Part shown: in pieces, positions 8,600 to 18,415 of the stretch
Position numbering within the stretch: position 1 is the stretch's first letter
How the letters are laid out: each line of letters opens with the position of its first letter
Assembly (NCBI GenBank): GCA_965226825.1
Contig: CBDDED010000003.1
Location: 620,001 to 684,000, forward strand
Length of the DNA stretch: 64,000 bases
Reading direction: 5' to 3'
Source of the DNA: Io17-Chloro-G2 sp965226825
GTDB lineage: Bacteria > Chloroflexota > Dehalococcoidia > Lucifugimonadales > UBA3495
Program-made: the position numbers and the translations under genes
Notes under the pieces: model-generated
Databases searched by the model: none
What the model saw: only the letters and a program-made list of their open reading frames with translations
What the model was told of the DNA's origin: nothing

Positions 8600-9251
8600 T
8601 CAGGCCGGCAACAGAAGGTCCTTCAGGCAACGGGCGCTGCTGTGCGGAGCGGACAGGACCGGAACGTGGCACCTGCTGCTGACGTAATCCAATGCTGTAG
8701 AAAAGGAAAACTGGCCCAACAACACGGCGTCGACCTGTTCCGCCAGGGCGTTGACTTCCTCGGACAGTCGTTTCTCAAATGCCGCCTCTCCCTGGTGGCG
8801 CAGCACTGGAATCAGGTCCTCCGCCAAACGGGGGAAGGGTTCCACCTGGACCTCATGCTCGGCCGCGGTCTTGCGCAAATAATACTCGGCGTCGCGGATG
8901 GTGGCGGGCACTGAGGCGATTATCCCCACCCCTGGGCCCGGAAGCCACGGCGTCGGCCATGACCGGCCCGTAGGAAGACACCAGGGGTATATCCACCAGT
9001 TGTTTGATGGTGTCGACTGCGGGGGCGTAAACCGAACAAGCCAGCGCAATGGCATTGGCGCCGTGATCGGCAGAATACTCCACCAACCGGCTCATGCGTC
9101 GGAGCAGCTTGGGGGTCAAGGTATTATCGAAGTCGATCAACAAACCTTCGTCCAGCAGGTTGATCACCTCGGTCTCGGGGAATACCTGGCTGAAGGCCGT
9201 CCTCACGGGCGGCATAGACTCGGCAAGTGCATGAATTACGACTACGCGCAT
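8600..9251 (-). pseudogene. Asp/Glu racemase family protein, interrupted by a frameshift
   Basis: Two overlapping frames together encode one Asp/Glu/hydantoin-racemase-like protein of about 217 residues. Frame one, from ATG 9251, covers MRVVVIHALAES through SSYGPVMADAVAS. The other frame continues with GPGVGIIASVPATIRDAEYY and runs to the stop at 8600. The switch lies near 8929-8945, in G/C runs, which fits a single-base insertion or a sequencing or assembly error. The first catalytic Cys is present (IALACSVY, C72). The second motif reads VLLGQFSFS, with Gln where active members have Cys. Even with the frame restored, racemase activity would be doubtful. The gene lies between fhs and metH on the same strand. 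Confidence 0.75.
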
Positions 9252-9300
9252 TTCGATTGTTCCCTGTTGTAAAAGTATCGCAGTTCCTTGGTTGTGCGGC

Positions 9301-12300
9301 CTAAACCTGCGCTGCTTCCTGCTCCAGAAACTCGATGTCGGTGGGGCTCAGGTTGAAATACTTGGCGTCCGGATGGTGCAGCACCAGCGCCGAAACCGTT
9401 GATTCCGGCTCCATCATAAACCCTTCGGTCAGCTCAACTCCTATGTTCGAGGCCACGTCCAGCAGCCGGAAGAGTTGTTCCTGGTCTTCCAACCTGGGGC
9501 AGGCCGGGTAGCCGAAGGAGAAACGCCGGCCCCGGTACTGGGTACGAAACAGGTCTTGATAAGATATGTCCGGCGAATCTGAAAAACCCCACATCCTTCG
9601 CATCCGCTGGTGCAGAACCTCGGCGAAGGCCTCGGCGCTCTCAATCGCCAGCGATTGCAAGATGTGGGAATCAAGATACCGGCCGTCAGACTTCAGGCGT
9701 TCCGATAGCTCCGACACACCGGGACCCACCGTGGTCACGAACATTCCCACATAGTCCAGTCCAGTGGAGGAGTTGCCCGCAGTCCCTGAGCCGTTAACCG
9801 CCGCCGCCGGACCATCTTTGGGCAACGAGTCTTGGGAAATAGGCCTCACGAAATCCGCCAGGCAGAGGCCTTCACCCTGGGACTGGCGGCCAAAGTGGAA
9901 GCGTTCGACAACCCCTCCACCGTCGGGCCGGCAAATCAGCAGGTCTTGACCCGCAGAGTGGCTTGGGAAGAATTTGAAAACGGCGTCGGCGGTGATATTG
10001 GGGGATTCCAGGACCAGGTCTTCCACCCGGCGAACCGACTCTCGCAGTTCCAACGCTCCCGGATCATTGGCGGCCAAGGCTTCGTTAAACCGCCCCCTGA
10101 AACCCAAATGGCGCACGTACAGCATTTGAGGATTAATATAGGGAAAAATTTCATCCAGGCTGAAATCACGCAGCACGTGGGGGAGCAGGTCCGGCGGGCT
10201 GGGAGCCTGGATTTCGTGGCTAACCCTGGAGACCACGACCGGTCGTGCCGGCGCGGTCGTGGCGCTATCTTTGCTGGCCGCGGAGCTTTCCGCTTGTATC
10301 AGCTTCTCGGTCTCTTGAGCCAGAACTTCCGCCAATTTTTCCCGTTCATCGGCTTCCCGAATGGTGTTTGCCAGGCTCAGGCCGGTCATTGCGTCGGAGG
10401 CGTAGACTACCAGGTTGGCGTGTTCCGGAGCGATGCGCATCCTGGTAAACCGGTTGGAAAGGGCCGCGCCTCCCACCAGAATGGGACAATTTACCCCGGA
10501 CTGTTGGAAATCTCGAACGGTCTCCACCATCATTTGCGCCGACTTAACCAACAGCCCCGACAGGCCGATCATGTCGGGCTTGTGGGTCTGGTAAGCGTCG
10601 ATAAGGTCTTGCGGCGGCACCTTGATGCCCAAATTGATTACGTTGAAACCGTTGTTGGACAGGATTATCTCCACCAGGTTCTTGCCGATGTCGTGAACGT
10701 CGCCCTTTACGGTTGCCAGCAGCACCTTTCCCTTGCTGGCATTCTCGGCGTCCATTCGCTCCATGTGGGGCTCCAGGTGGGACACGGCGAACTTCATGGC
10801 CTCGGCGGATTGAAGGACTTCCGCCACAATCAGTTGGTTGGCGTTGAATTGGCGTCCCACTTCCTCCATGCCCGCCATCAGCGGACCGTTGATAATTTCC
10901 AAAGGCCTGCGGTCGGCCATGGCTTCGTCCAAGTCCTCGGAAAGCCCCTCCTTGCTCCCTTCGATGATGGCCAATGCCAACCTCTGGTCCAGGGGTAGGC
11001 TGGTGCGCTCCTCGGCCGATTTCGCCGGCGGCTTATCGCGAAAATGGGCGGCGAACGCTGCCACCGGGTCTTCTCCCCGGTTCCAGATCAAGTCCTCGGC
11101 GAGTTTTACTTCTTCCTCCGGGATGGAGGCGTAACGCTGCATCAATTCCGAATTCACAATGGCCAGGTCCAATCCGGCCTGAACGCAGTGGTAAAGGAAT
11201 ACGGAGTTGAGCACTTCACGGCCGGCCGTGGGCAGGCCGAAAGAGACGTTGGAGATGCCCAATATGGTCTTGCACTCCGGCAGCGCCTCTTTGATTGCGC
11301 GGACGCCTTCAATGGTTTCGGCCGCCGAACCGAGGTAATTTTTGTCCCCCGTCCCGCAGGGAAAAACCAGGGGATCGAAAATGATATCCTCGGGTTCCAC
11401 GCCGTATTTTTCAGTGAGAATCTGGCGGGAGCGCGTCGCTACCTCCAGCTTACGTTGTCGGGTAACAGCCTGGGCTTGCTCCTTGTCCTCGTCGATGCAA
11501 CCGACCACTAGCGCGGCGCCATATCGCTTGGCCAGGGGGACCACTGCTTGAAAACGCGTCTCGCCGTCTTCCAGGTTGATGGAGTTGATTATCGACTTGC
11601 CTTGCAGGCGTTTGAGGGACTCTTCCACCACCTGTTGATCGGTGGAGTCGATCATAACCGGCGCTTTGACCTTCTTAGTCAGGATGTCGAGGAACGACGT
11701 CACATCGGCCATTTCGTCCCGGTCCGGGTCTTGGAGGCACACGTCAAGGATATGGGCGCCGTTACGCACTTGCCTTCGACCCACCTCGGCAGCCTCTTCA
11801 AAGGCCCCTGAACCGATGAGACGGCGGAAGCGCCGGCTGCCCAATACGTTGGTGCGCTCCCCCACGATCACAGGCCGAGTGTCCTCGTCAATCGCCAAGG
11901 CTTCGATTCCGGACACCCTGGTTACGGTTCCGGACCCGACCGCAGGTTGCGACCCACTCTTGGATGGGACCTGCCTGGGAGTGCTGGCGGCAGCGGTTTC
12001 CCAAAGCAGGCTGATGTGTTCGGGAGTGGTGCCGCAACATCCGCCTACCAGGTTCAGCCAACCCTCTTGGAAAAAGCGGCCTATGGTCCGGGCCATCATC
12101 TCCGGGCTTTCGTTGTAACGGCCATTCTCGTCGGGAAGTCCTGCATTGGGCACACAGGCCACGGGGAAGCGGGAAAGCTCCGCCAGCGTCCTGAGGTGGT
12201 CGGTCATGAATTCGGGGCCCGTAGCGCAGTTGAACCCGATCCATAGCAAGTCACGATGAGCCATGGAGGTATAGAAGGCTTCGGCGTCCTGCCCGGCCAA

Positions 12301-12918
12301 CAGGGTTCCCATTGCTTCCACGGTCCCTTGAATTGCTACCGCCACAGTTTGCCCGGTTTCCGTTGCGGCCCGGTCGATGCCCTCCAACCCGGCCTTAATG
12401 TTAATCGTGTCCTGGGCGGTCTCCAGCAGCAATACGTCCGCGCCGCCCTCAATGAGCCCGATGGCTTGCTCTTCATATGATGCGGCCAGTTCGTCGAAAT
12501 TAATGCCGCCGGTTACCGATATGCTTTTGGTAGTTGGTCCCATTGACCCGGCTACGAAACGCGGCTTTTCCTCGGTGGATGCCGCATCGGCCGCCTTGCG
12601 TGCTAGTTGGGCGCCTTCCCGGTTGATCCTCCGGGCTTCGTGGGACAGGTTGTATTCAGCCAGGACTACTGAAGTGGCGCCGAAGGTGTTGGTCTCCAGG
12701 ATGTCTGCCCCGGCGTCCAGATAGCTTTGGTGAATCCGGGTGATGGCGTCAGGGCGAGTCAAGACCAGGTTTTCGTTGCAGCCTTCGAGCTCGGGACCAC
12801 CAAAATCGTCGGGCCCCAGGTCCAGAGCCTGAATGGCCGTTCCCATGGCGCCGTCCAATACCAAGACTCGCTCGCTCAATAACGATTTCAGTTGCTCATG
12901 CCGGGTATTCTTAATCAT
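9301..12918 (-). CDS. metH: Cobalamin-dependent methionine synthase
   Basis: The 1205-residue protein has the full modular order. The homocysteine S-methyltransferase domain covers about residues 1-320, with zinc cysteines in IGFNCATGPE and VGGCCGTTPEH. The pterin-binding domain starts at VIVGERTNVLGSRRF and spans about 340-600. The B12 cap and Rossmann domains include the KGDVHDIGKNLVEI motif, where His is the lower cobalt ligand. A C-terminal reactivation domain covers about 950-1190, with YRGRRFSFGYPACP. The enzyme transfers the methyl group of methyl-tetrahydrofolate to homocysteine. A TATACT box at 12960-12965 on this strand may be the -10, but the -35 is weak. No cobalamin or SAM riboswitch was seen in the 250-base gap upstream. 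Confidence 0.97.
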   Translation of the reverse strand: MIKNTRHEQLKSLLSERVLVLDGAMGTAIQALDLGPDDFGGPELEGCNENLVLTRPDAITRIHQSYLDAGADILETNTFGATSVVLAEYNLSHEARRINREGAQLARKAADAASTEEKPRFVAGSMGPTTKSISVTGGINFDELAASYEEQAIGLIEGGADVLLLETAQDTINIKAGLEGIDRAATETGQTVAVAIQGTVEAMGTLLAGQDAEAFYTSMAHRDLLWIGFNCATGPEFMTDHLRTLAELSRFPVACVPNAGLPDENGRYNESPEMMARTIGRFFQEGWLNLVGGCCGTTPEHISLLWETAAASTPRQVPSKSGSQPAVGSGTVTRVSGIEALAIDEDTRPVIVGERTNVLGSRRFRRLIGSGAFEEAAEVGRRQVRNGAHILDVCLQDPDRDEMADVTSFLDILTKKVKAPVMIDSTDQQVVEESLKRLQGKSIINSINLEDGETRFQAVVPLAKRYGAALVVGCIDEDKEQAQAVTRQRKLEVATRSRQILTEKYGVEPEDIIFDPLVFPCGTGDKNYLGSAAETIEGVRAIKEALPECKTILGISNVSFGLPTAGREVLNSVFLYHCVQAGLDLAIVNSELMQRYASIPEEEVKLAEDLIWNRGEDPVAAFAAHFRDKPPAKSAEERTSLPLDQRLALAIIEGSKEGLSEDLDEAMADRRPLEIINGPLMAGMEEVGRQFNANQLIVAEVLQSAEAMKFAVSHLEPHMERMDAENASKGKVLLATVKGDVHDIGKNLVEIILSNNGFNVINLGIKVPPQDLIDAYQTHKPDMIGLSGLLVKSAQMMVETVRDFQQSGVNCPILVGGAALSNRFTRMRIAPEHANLVVYASDAMTGLSLANTIREADEREKLAEVLAQETEKLIQAESSAASKDSATTAPARPVVVSRVSHEIQAPSPPDLLPHVLRDFSLDEIFPYINPQMLYVRHLGFRGRFNEALAANDPGALELRESVRRVEDLVLESPNITADAVFKFFPSHSAGQDLLICRPDGGGVVERFHFGRQSQGEGLCLADFVRPISQDSLPKDGPAAAVNGSGTAGNSSTGLDYVGMFVTTVGPGVSELSERLKSDGRYLDSHILQSLAIESAEAFAEVLHQRMRRMWGFSDSPDISYQDLFRTQYRGRRFSFGYPACPRLEDQEQLFRLLDVASNIGVELTEGFMMEPESTVSALVLHHPDAKYFNLSPTDIEFLEQEAAQV

Positions 12919-13169
12919 AAACCTTTCATATCATAGCTGTTTTAAGTAAACGCTGTTTCAGTATAACCCCTAAATCACCCCACCACCAAAGTCCACGCCG
13001 CGGGCGGCAGTTGTTACGCCAGCGACGGTTGCGCTTACCGGGAGGCGTGTTGCGGGTAGGCCGGAAAACAAAGGACGGGCCCAAGCAGCCCTTAGCCCTG
13101 TAGAGGTCTACCGGTGCAAGTTACAAGCCATTAGCCCCGGGCAGTCGCCAGCTCGCGGCCGCGGGCCGA

Positions 13170-15803
13170 TCATCCACTGAACCATTGGGACAATTCTCCC
13201 AGGTTGCGGTCCAGCCAGCCGATGTGCAGCCGGACCCTTTCCAGGGCCTGGCGAATTGTGCGCTCCGCGGCGGGGGCGGGATGGCTCTGGAAAAATTCTT
13301 CCACGTCCGCCAGGTGGTGGGCGGTCGTGAAATTGCCGGAGACCGAAACCAGGCGCATCAGTCCGAAGCCGCCTCCACCGTAGCGCCGGTCGAACTCCTC
13401 CCACTTATTCTTTACAAAATCCCAAGCCAATTGACGACCCTTCAGATTTGCGGCCACTGCGGTAACCACGGATATGGTGTCCTGGGAACGAACGTCGCTG
13501 GTCAGGGTCCGGTCCAAGGTCTCCTGGAGGAGTTCCGGTTGCGTGAAGCGAGCCAGAGACGCCAACACACGGATCTTTTCCTCCTGCAAGGAGGTTTCCT
13601 TTTCCAGTTGCCACATACGGTCGTAAGTGTCGCGGTCTCCTGCTTGGGCCGCCAGGCTGAGAACCACGCCGCGCAGGTCGGGATGAACGGTACCGTGATC
13701 TTCCAGGTATCCTCGGAATTTGCTTGTGGCCCGGTCGATGATTTCCTGGTCCCCGTAAGCGCCTGCCTGACTTAACACGGTGCTGCGCAGCAAGGCGTCG
13801 AGGTGGCCTTCGCCTGGACGGACTTCCCAACCGATTTTCCGGGCTGCCGGGCCAAAAAGGTCGCGGCAGGAAGCGCGAAAACGTTCGTGGTATGGCTCCT
13901 CGGCAAGCAGCAGATCGATATCTCGCAGGTTGCTGGCCAGATCGCTCCACACCGAAGCATCGTCCTCATTAACATAGGCTTGGGCCAGGGACAAGAACTG
14001 GGTTACCCCCAGGATGCCAGCCCGGGACAGGGCGTAGGCGTCATTCTGTATCCCCAACCGGTCGGTGGCCGGCAGTTCCAGGGAGGAAATAGCTGGAATA
14101 AGCTGCTGCCAGTCCTCCGGGGAATAATTCACCCGGAAGAATCCCGTTTGGCCCGGGTTTACTTTAAACCAGGGTTTGGCGGAGCCCCCGGGGATACGCA
14201 ACTGCTCCCGGGCCCGCTCCATCACCATGGTTTGGGGCGGGCCGTCGCCGGAGGAGACGCCCACCGGCACCCGCCAGACCTGGGAATCCGGGGCGGATGC
14301 ATCCCCGTCGTTCCCAGAGCTGTCGTAAACAAAACGCTCTTGTTCCAGGGTCAATTCCACCGAATCTCCCGAAGCCGCGGCGGTAACCCGCAAGACCGGA
14401 TATCCCATCTGCTTGACCCAGGAGTCCATTATGGCCGTAACTGGTTGTCCCGAGACCTCTTCTAACGCCGCCCAGAGGTCTTCGGTCCGGGCATTGCCGT
14501 ACTGGTGGGCCGACAAGTACCGCCTCAGGCCCTGCCGAAACACATCCGGCGTTAGGAATTGCTCCAACATGCGGATAACCGAGGCGCCTTTGCTATAGCT
14601 GATGGCGTCAAATAGCTGGCTGACTTCAGCCGGGTCCTTCACTTCCTGCTCAATTGGGTGGGAGTTTTTCAAACCGTCCAGGCTCAGGGCTCGGTTGGTG
14701 TCCATGTTCACAAATTGAGTCCACATGGCCCATTCAGGGAAAAGCCAGTCCACGGCCTTGGTGCCCATCCACGAAGCGAAACTCTCGTTGAGCCACAAGT
14801 CGTCCCACCACTCCATAGTTACCAGGTCGCCGAACCACATGTGGGCCATCTCGTGGGCTACCACCTCGGCGACGCGTTGCCGGGTTCCAGCGGAAGAATT
14901 CACCGGGTCTACCAACAGAGCGGTTTCCCTATAGGTTATGGCCCCCCAGTTTTCCATCGCGCCGGCGGCAAAGTCCGGGATGGCGATGTGGTCTAATTTC
15001 TCCAGCGGATATGGGATGTCGAAGTATTCGTTAAAAAAAGACAAAAGCTTGACCGAGGTATCCAGGGCAAAGTGCCCCTTCTCTTCGTTGCCCCGGGTAG
15101 TCCAGACACCCACCGTAGTTTGGGCGCCAGGACCGGTGTAATCCGCCTGTGTGGATACCAGGTCCCCAACCACAAATGCCAGGAGGTAGGTTGACATAAC
15201 CGGGGTTTCGCCAAACTGCACCGACTTGAGCCCGGGACCCGCCTCCAATTCCGACACCACCGCGGTGTTGGATATAGCCGTCAGGTTGGAGGGGACGACC
15301 AAGGTCACCTGGAAGCTGGCTTTCTGAGCCGGCTCGTCCCAGCAAGGGAAGGCCAGCCGGGCGTCAGTTGACTCGAATTGGGTCGTAGCCAGGTACCGAA
15401 TTACCCCGTCGGGGTCCTGATACTGGCTCCGATAGAATCCCCTCAGCTTGTCGTTCAATTCCCCGGTAAAGTCGATGGACAAGCTGGCGTCGCCGGGAGC
15501 GATTGCGCTCCCGAAATCCAAAGTTAACGTCTCGGCATCCTTGTCGAGGCTGATCGCCGGTTCCAGGGCGGCCTCGCCGTCCCGGGTTAAGCTGCAGGAC
15601 TCAATGTCCAAGTCGACGGCGTTGACCACGATTTGAGACGTCGATTCAAGCACCTGGATGTCCACGGTTTCTTTGCCGGTGAAAGTGAACGCCTCCAGGT
15701 CAGGTTGCAGCGTTATGGTGTATTTGCTGGGTTTGACCGTTGCCGGTAGTATCGCCGCCTCAGCGGTGGGCATGGTTTCCATCCTCCAGATTGGGTTGCT
15801 CAT
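13170..15803 (-). CDS. M1 family zinc aminopeptidase
   Basis: The 877-residue protein is a full-length M1 metallopeptidase of the puromycin-sensitive/Ape2 type. It has the GAMENWG substrate-binding motif at about residues 281-287 and the zinc motif HEMAHMWFGD at about 317, with the third ligand Glu in WLNESFASW. The C-terminal half carries the ERAP1-like helical domain. It trims N-terminal residues from peptides, probably in the cytoplasm because no signal peptide is seen. The start at 15803 gives MSNPIWRMETMP; the ATG at residue 11 is also possible. The gene is divergent from leuC across about 200 bases. Confidence 0.93.
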   Translation of the reverse strand: MSNPIWRMETMPTAEAAILPATVKPSKYTITLQPDLEAFTFTGKETVDIQVLESTSQIVVNAVDLDIESCSLTRDGEAALEPAISLDKDAETLTLDFGSAIAPGDASLSIDFTGELNDKLRGFYRSQYQDPDGVIRYLATTQFESTDARLAFPCWDEPAQKASFQVTLVVPSNLTAISNTAVVSELEAGPGLKSVQFGETPVMSTYLLAFVVGDLVSTQADYTGPGAQTTVGVWTTRGNEEKGHFALDTSVKLLSFFNEYFDIPYPLEKLDHIAIPDFAAGAMENWGAITYRETALLVDPVNSSAGTRQRVAEVVAHEMAHMWFGDLVTMEWWDDLWLNESFASWMGTKAVDWLFPEWAMWTQFVNMDTNRALSLDGLKNSHPIEQEVKDPAEVSQLFDAISYSKGASVIRMLEQFLTPDVFRQGLRRYLSAHQYGNARTEDLWAALEEVSGQPVTAIMDSWVKQMGYPVLRVTAAASGDSVELTLEQERFVYDSSGNDGDASAPDSQVWRVPVGVSSGDGPPQTMVMERAREQLRIPGGSAKPWFKVNPGQTGFFRVNYSPEDWQQLIPAISSLELPATDRLGIQNDAYALSRAGILGVTQFLSLAQAYVNEDDASVWSDLASNLRDIDLLLAEEPYHERFRASCRDLFGPAARKIGWEVRPGEGHLDALLRSTVLSQAGAYGDQEIIDRATSKFRGYLEDHGTVHPDLRGVVLSLAAQAGDRDTYDRMWQLEKETSLQEEKIRVLASLARFTQPELLQETLDRTLTSDVRSQDTISVVTAVAANLKGRQLAWDFVKNKWEEFDRRYGGGGFGLMRLVSVSGNFTTAHHLADVEEFFQSHPAPAAERTIRQALERVRLHIGWLDRNLGELSQWFSG

Positions 15804-15881
15804 GTAGGCGCAGCTATATCCAGTGTCGTAAAGCCCAGTGTATCACCATTGGGTGGAAGGGTCTGCCCTGAAGCGCCTTAA

Positions 15882-15890
15882 TGCTATAAT
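15882..15890 (+). promoter_or_regulatory. Extended -10 promoter for the leuC unit
   Basis: The sequence TGCTATAAT is a perfect extended -10 element (TGn plus TATAAT at 15885-15890). It lies about 120 bases before leuC in the divergent gap with the aminopeptidase gene. The -35 region is poor, as is usual for extended -10 promoters. No leucine T-box or leader peptide was recognised downstream. Confidence 0.5.
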
Positions 15891-16009
15891 GCGTCCGTTA
15901 AAAGGCACCCGCGGAATGCTCAAAAAACCCGATTCTTGTGTCTAAATCCGTATGAATTTTTCGAGCGCGCCGACTGTTGCGCCGCTTGATTTTCTGGAGA
16001 TGAGTTGCG

Positions 16010-17410
16010 ATGCCCCCACAAACGATGTTCGAAAAAATCTGGGATTCCCACGTGGTCCACGAGGAGTCCGGCCAGCCGTCAGTGATCTACGTTGACCTGC
16101 ACCTGATCCACGAGGTCACAACGCCCCAGGCGTTTGAAGGGCTAAGGATGGCGGGGCGAAAGGTGCGGCGGCCCGACCTGACGGTGGCCACAGTGGACCA
16201 CAACACACCAACCTGGGACCTCTCCTTGCCCGTGACGGACGAGATTTCCAAGAGGCAGCTGGATGCGCTGGCGGACAATGTTAAGGACACGGGGATCGTT
16301 TTCTACGACCGCTACAGCCCCAACCAGGGAATTGTCCACGTGATTGGGCCCGACTTGGGTTATACCCAACCAGGCATGACCGTGGTTTGCGGCGACAGTC
16401 ACACGTCGACCCACGGCGCGTTGGGGTGCTTTGCGCTGGGTATCGGCACTTCCGAAGTGGAGCATGTTCTGGCCACCCAGACCCTGAGGCAATTCAAGCC
16501 CAAAACCATGGAAGTGCGAGTCAACGGGCCGCTTCCGACGGGCGTGGAGGCTAAGGACGTGATCCTGGGCATCATCGGTCAAATCGGGATCAACGGCGGG
16601 ATCGGCCACGTGATCGAGTACACCGGCGAAGCCATCCGCGGTCTTTCGATGGACGGGCGGATGACCGTTTGCAACATGAGCATCGAAGGGGGAGCGCGGG
16701 CCGGCATGATCGCCCCGGACGAGACCACCTTCGAGTACGTGCGGGGCCGGCAATTTGCGCCCCAGGGGGCCAACTTCGACGCTGCGGTGGAGCGATGGCG
16801 GGAACTTCCGACAGACGCCGGGGCGACTTACGACAAGCTGGTGGAGATAGAAGCGGCGGACTTGGAGCCTTTTGTGACCTGGGGCACAAACCCGGGGATG
16901 GTGACCAAGGTGACCGGACGCGTTCCCGACCCGGCATCCTTTGAGCAGGCAGCCGAGCGGGAAGCGGCGGAGCGGGCGTTGACCTACATGGGCCTGGAGC
17001 CCGGCACGCCGATGCAAGACATCAAGATTGACCGGGTGTTCCTGGGGGCCTGCACCAACAGCCGCATCGACGACCTGCGGGCGGCTGCCGAGGTCATCAA
17101 GGGCAAGCAGGTGAACCCGGACGTTTACGCTATGGTGGTGCCCGGTTCGGCGCGGGTGAAGATGCTGGCGGAGCAAGAAGGATTGGACCGCATCTTCACA
17201 GACGCGGGCTTTGACTGGCGCGTGGCTGGATGCTCGATGTGCCTGGGAATGAACCCGGATATTTTGGAGCCCGGCCAGCGATGCGCCGCCACCTCTAACC
17301 GCAACTTCGAAGGACGTCAGGGCAAGGGCGGTCGCACCCACCTGGTCAGTCCTACGATGGCGGCAGCGGCGGCAATCGCGGGACACTTTGTCGATGTCAG
17401 AGACTTGTAA
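16010..17410 (+). CDS. leuC: 3-isopropylmalate dehydratase large subunit
   Basis: The 466-residue protein is an aconitase-family large subunit that isomerises 2- to 3-isopropylmalate in leucine synthesis, together with LeuD. It carries the [4Fe-4S] cysteines in GACTNSRIDDL and CSMCLGMNPD, and the VVCGDSHTSTHGALG active-site segment. A GGAG ribosome-binding site precedes the ATG. The partner leuD lies 1.0 kb downstream, separated by an unrelated nuclease-like gene that begins 9 bases after the leuC stop. Confidence 0.96.
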   Translation: MPPQTMFEKIWDSHVVHEESGQPSVIYVDLHLIHEVTTPQAFEGLRMAGRKVRRPDLTVATVDHNTPTWDLSLPVTDEISKRQLDALADNVKDTGIVFYDRYSPNQGIVHVIGPDLGYTQPGMTVVCGDSHTSTHGALGCFALGIGTSEVEHVLATQTLRQFKPKTMEVRVNGPLPTGVEAKDVILGIIGQIGINGGIGHVIEYTGEAIRGLSMDGRMTVCNMSIEGGARAGMIAPDETTFEYVRGRQFAPQGANFDAAVERWRELPTDAGATYDKLVEIEAADLEPFVTWGTNPGMVTKVTGRVPDPASFEQAAEREAAERALTYMGLEPGTPMQDIKIDRVFLGACTNSRIDDLRAAAEVIKGKQVNPDVYAMVVPGSARVKMLAEQEGLDRIFTDAGFDWRVAGCSMCLGMNPDILEPGQRCAATSNRNFEGRQGKGGRTHLVSPTMAAAAAIAGHFVDVRDL

Positions 17411-17419
17411 ACACGCCGG

Positions 17420-18403
17420 ATGAAAAACGCCCATAACGCGGCTGGCTCCAGGATTACCGAAATGAATACGCTCGACGGAACGTCTCTCGGGGATTACGGC
17501 CACCCGGTCTTCAAGCGAGACGGGTTCGTCTGCGTCTACTGCGGGTTTGACGGCAACGGATTCGCCAATTGGCGCCAGTTGGGTGTGAATCGTCTGCGGC
17601 CAGCCAGCGCGGGAGGCGGGGATTCACTGGACAATCTGGTTACTGCTTGCAATTTTTGCAGGTCTGCAACCAGCCGGATGAAGTTCTCCCAAGACCAGAC
17701 CGCGGAAGAAATTCTTGAATCCAAGAAGAAACACATAGCCAATCGACTGAAATCGTTCTACAAATTCTGGTCGAACGAGGCGGCTCCCAGGGACGCCGCA
17801 CTGACCCCGGAGCAAGGAGGTACGTATTTGCCCCACCCCCTGGTATTGGATTTTAGGTCACTAGATGTGACCGATGACCAACTCCTGAAATTTTGCTCCG
17901 ACAACGACAACCTGCGGTTTGAGCTTACGGCGAAAAGGGAGTTGGTAGTAATGCCGCCAGTGGGATTACGAATCGGATGGCAAGAAGCAGACCTTCTTGG
18001 CCAACTGTTCACCTGGGCGCGCCAAGATGGCACTGGAACGGTGTTCAGTTCAGCAACTGGCTATACACTCCCCAACGGGGCCATACGTGCACCCGATGCC
18101 TCCTGGACCCTCCGGGAACGGTTGAATGCGCTGGAAGAGGACGAATGGCGCAGTTTTGCCCATATCTGCCCCGATTTTGTGCTTGAGCTTCGTTCGGCTT
18201 CTGAGACCCTTGCCAGCCAGCAGGCCAAAATGGAGGAATACATCCAAAACGGGGTCCGACTGGGATGGCTGGTCGACCCCATTCAAAAAAGAGTTCACGT
18301 TTACAGGCCGGGCGCATACCCCGAAGTTCTGGACAGTCCATCGACGGTGTCCGGAGACGCGGTGATGCCCGGGTTCGAGCTCAACCTTCAAGAGATTTGG
18401 TAA
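17420..18403 (+). CDS. HNH-like zinc domain fused to a Uma2 (DUF820) nuclease-fold domain
   Basis: The 327-residue protein joins two domains. Residues about 25-85 resemble an HNH endonuclease: FKRDGFVCVYCGFDG, then LGVNRLRPASAGGGDSLDNL and ACNFCRS. The two C-x2-C pairs would bind zinc, but the usual D-H of the HNH motif reads N57-R, so catalysis by this domain is doubtful. Residues about 150-325 match Uma2/DUF820, a PD-(D/E)XK-fold family: RAPDASW, CPDFVLELRSASETL and KMEEYIQNGVRLGWLVDP. The gene lies between leuC and leuD with gaps of 9 and 12 bases, so it is almost certainly co-transcribed with them. An alternative start is ATG 17462. The role is unknown; insertion or domain fusion by transfer is plausible. 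Confidence 0.8.
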   Translation: MKNAHNAAGSRITEMNTLDGTSLGDYGHPVFKRDGFVCVYCGFDGNGFANWRQLGVNRLRPASAGGGDSLDNLVTACNFCRSATSRMKFSQDQTAEEILESKKKHIANRLKSFYKFWSNEAAPRDAALTPEQGGTYLPHPLVLDFRSLDVTDDQLLKFCSDNDNLRFELTAKRELVVMPPVGLRIGWQEADLLGQLFTWARQDGTGTVFSSATGYTLPNGAIRAPDASWTLRERLNALEEDEWRSFAHICPDFVLELRSASETLASQQAKMEEYIQNGVRLGWLVDPIQKRVHVYRPGAYPEVLDSPSTVSGDAVMPGFELNLQEIW

Positions 18404-18415
18404 CCAGGAGCAAAA

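Noticed and set aside
9832..10998. Long plus-strand frame opposite metH
   Set aside because: It overlies a conserved B12-binding region of MetH on the other strand; no independent evidence.
12919..13169. Cobalamin or SAM riboswitch before metH
   Set aside because: No B12-box or SAM motif on the minus strand; only a possible -10 box.
15804..16009. Leucine T-box or leader peptide before leuC
   Set aside because: No T-box consensus, run of Leu codons or terminator was found; only an extended -10 promoter.
16142..17503. Long antisense frame opposite leuC
   Set aside because: GC-rich coding strands give long open frames on the opposite strand; no family pattern and no ribosome-binding site support it.
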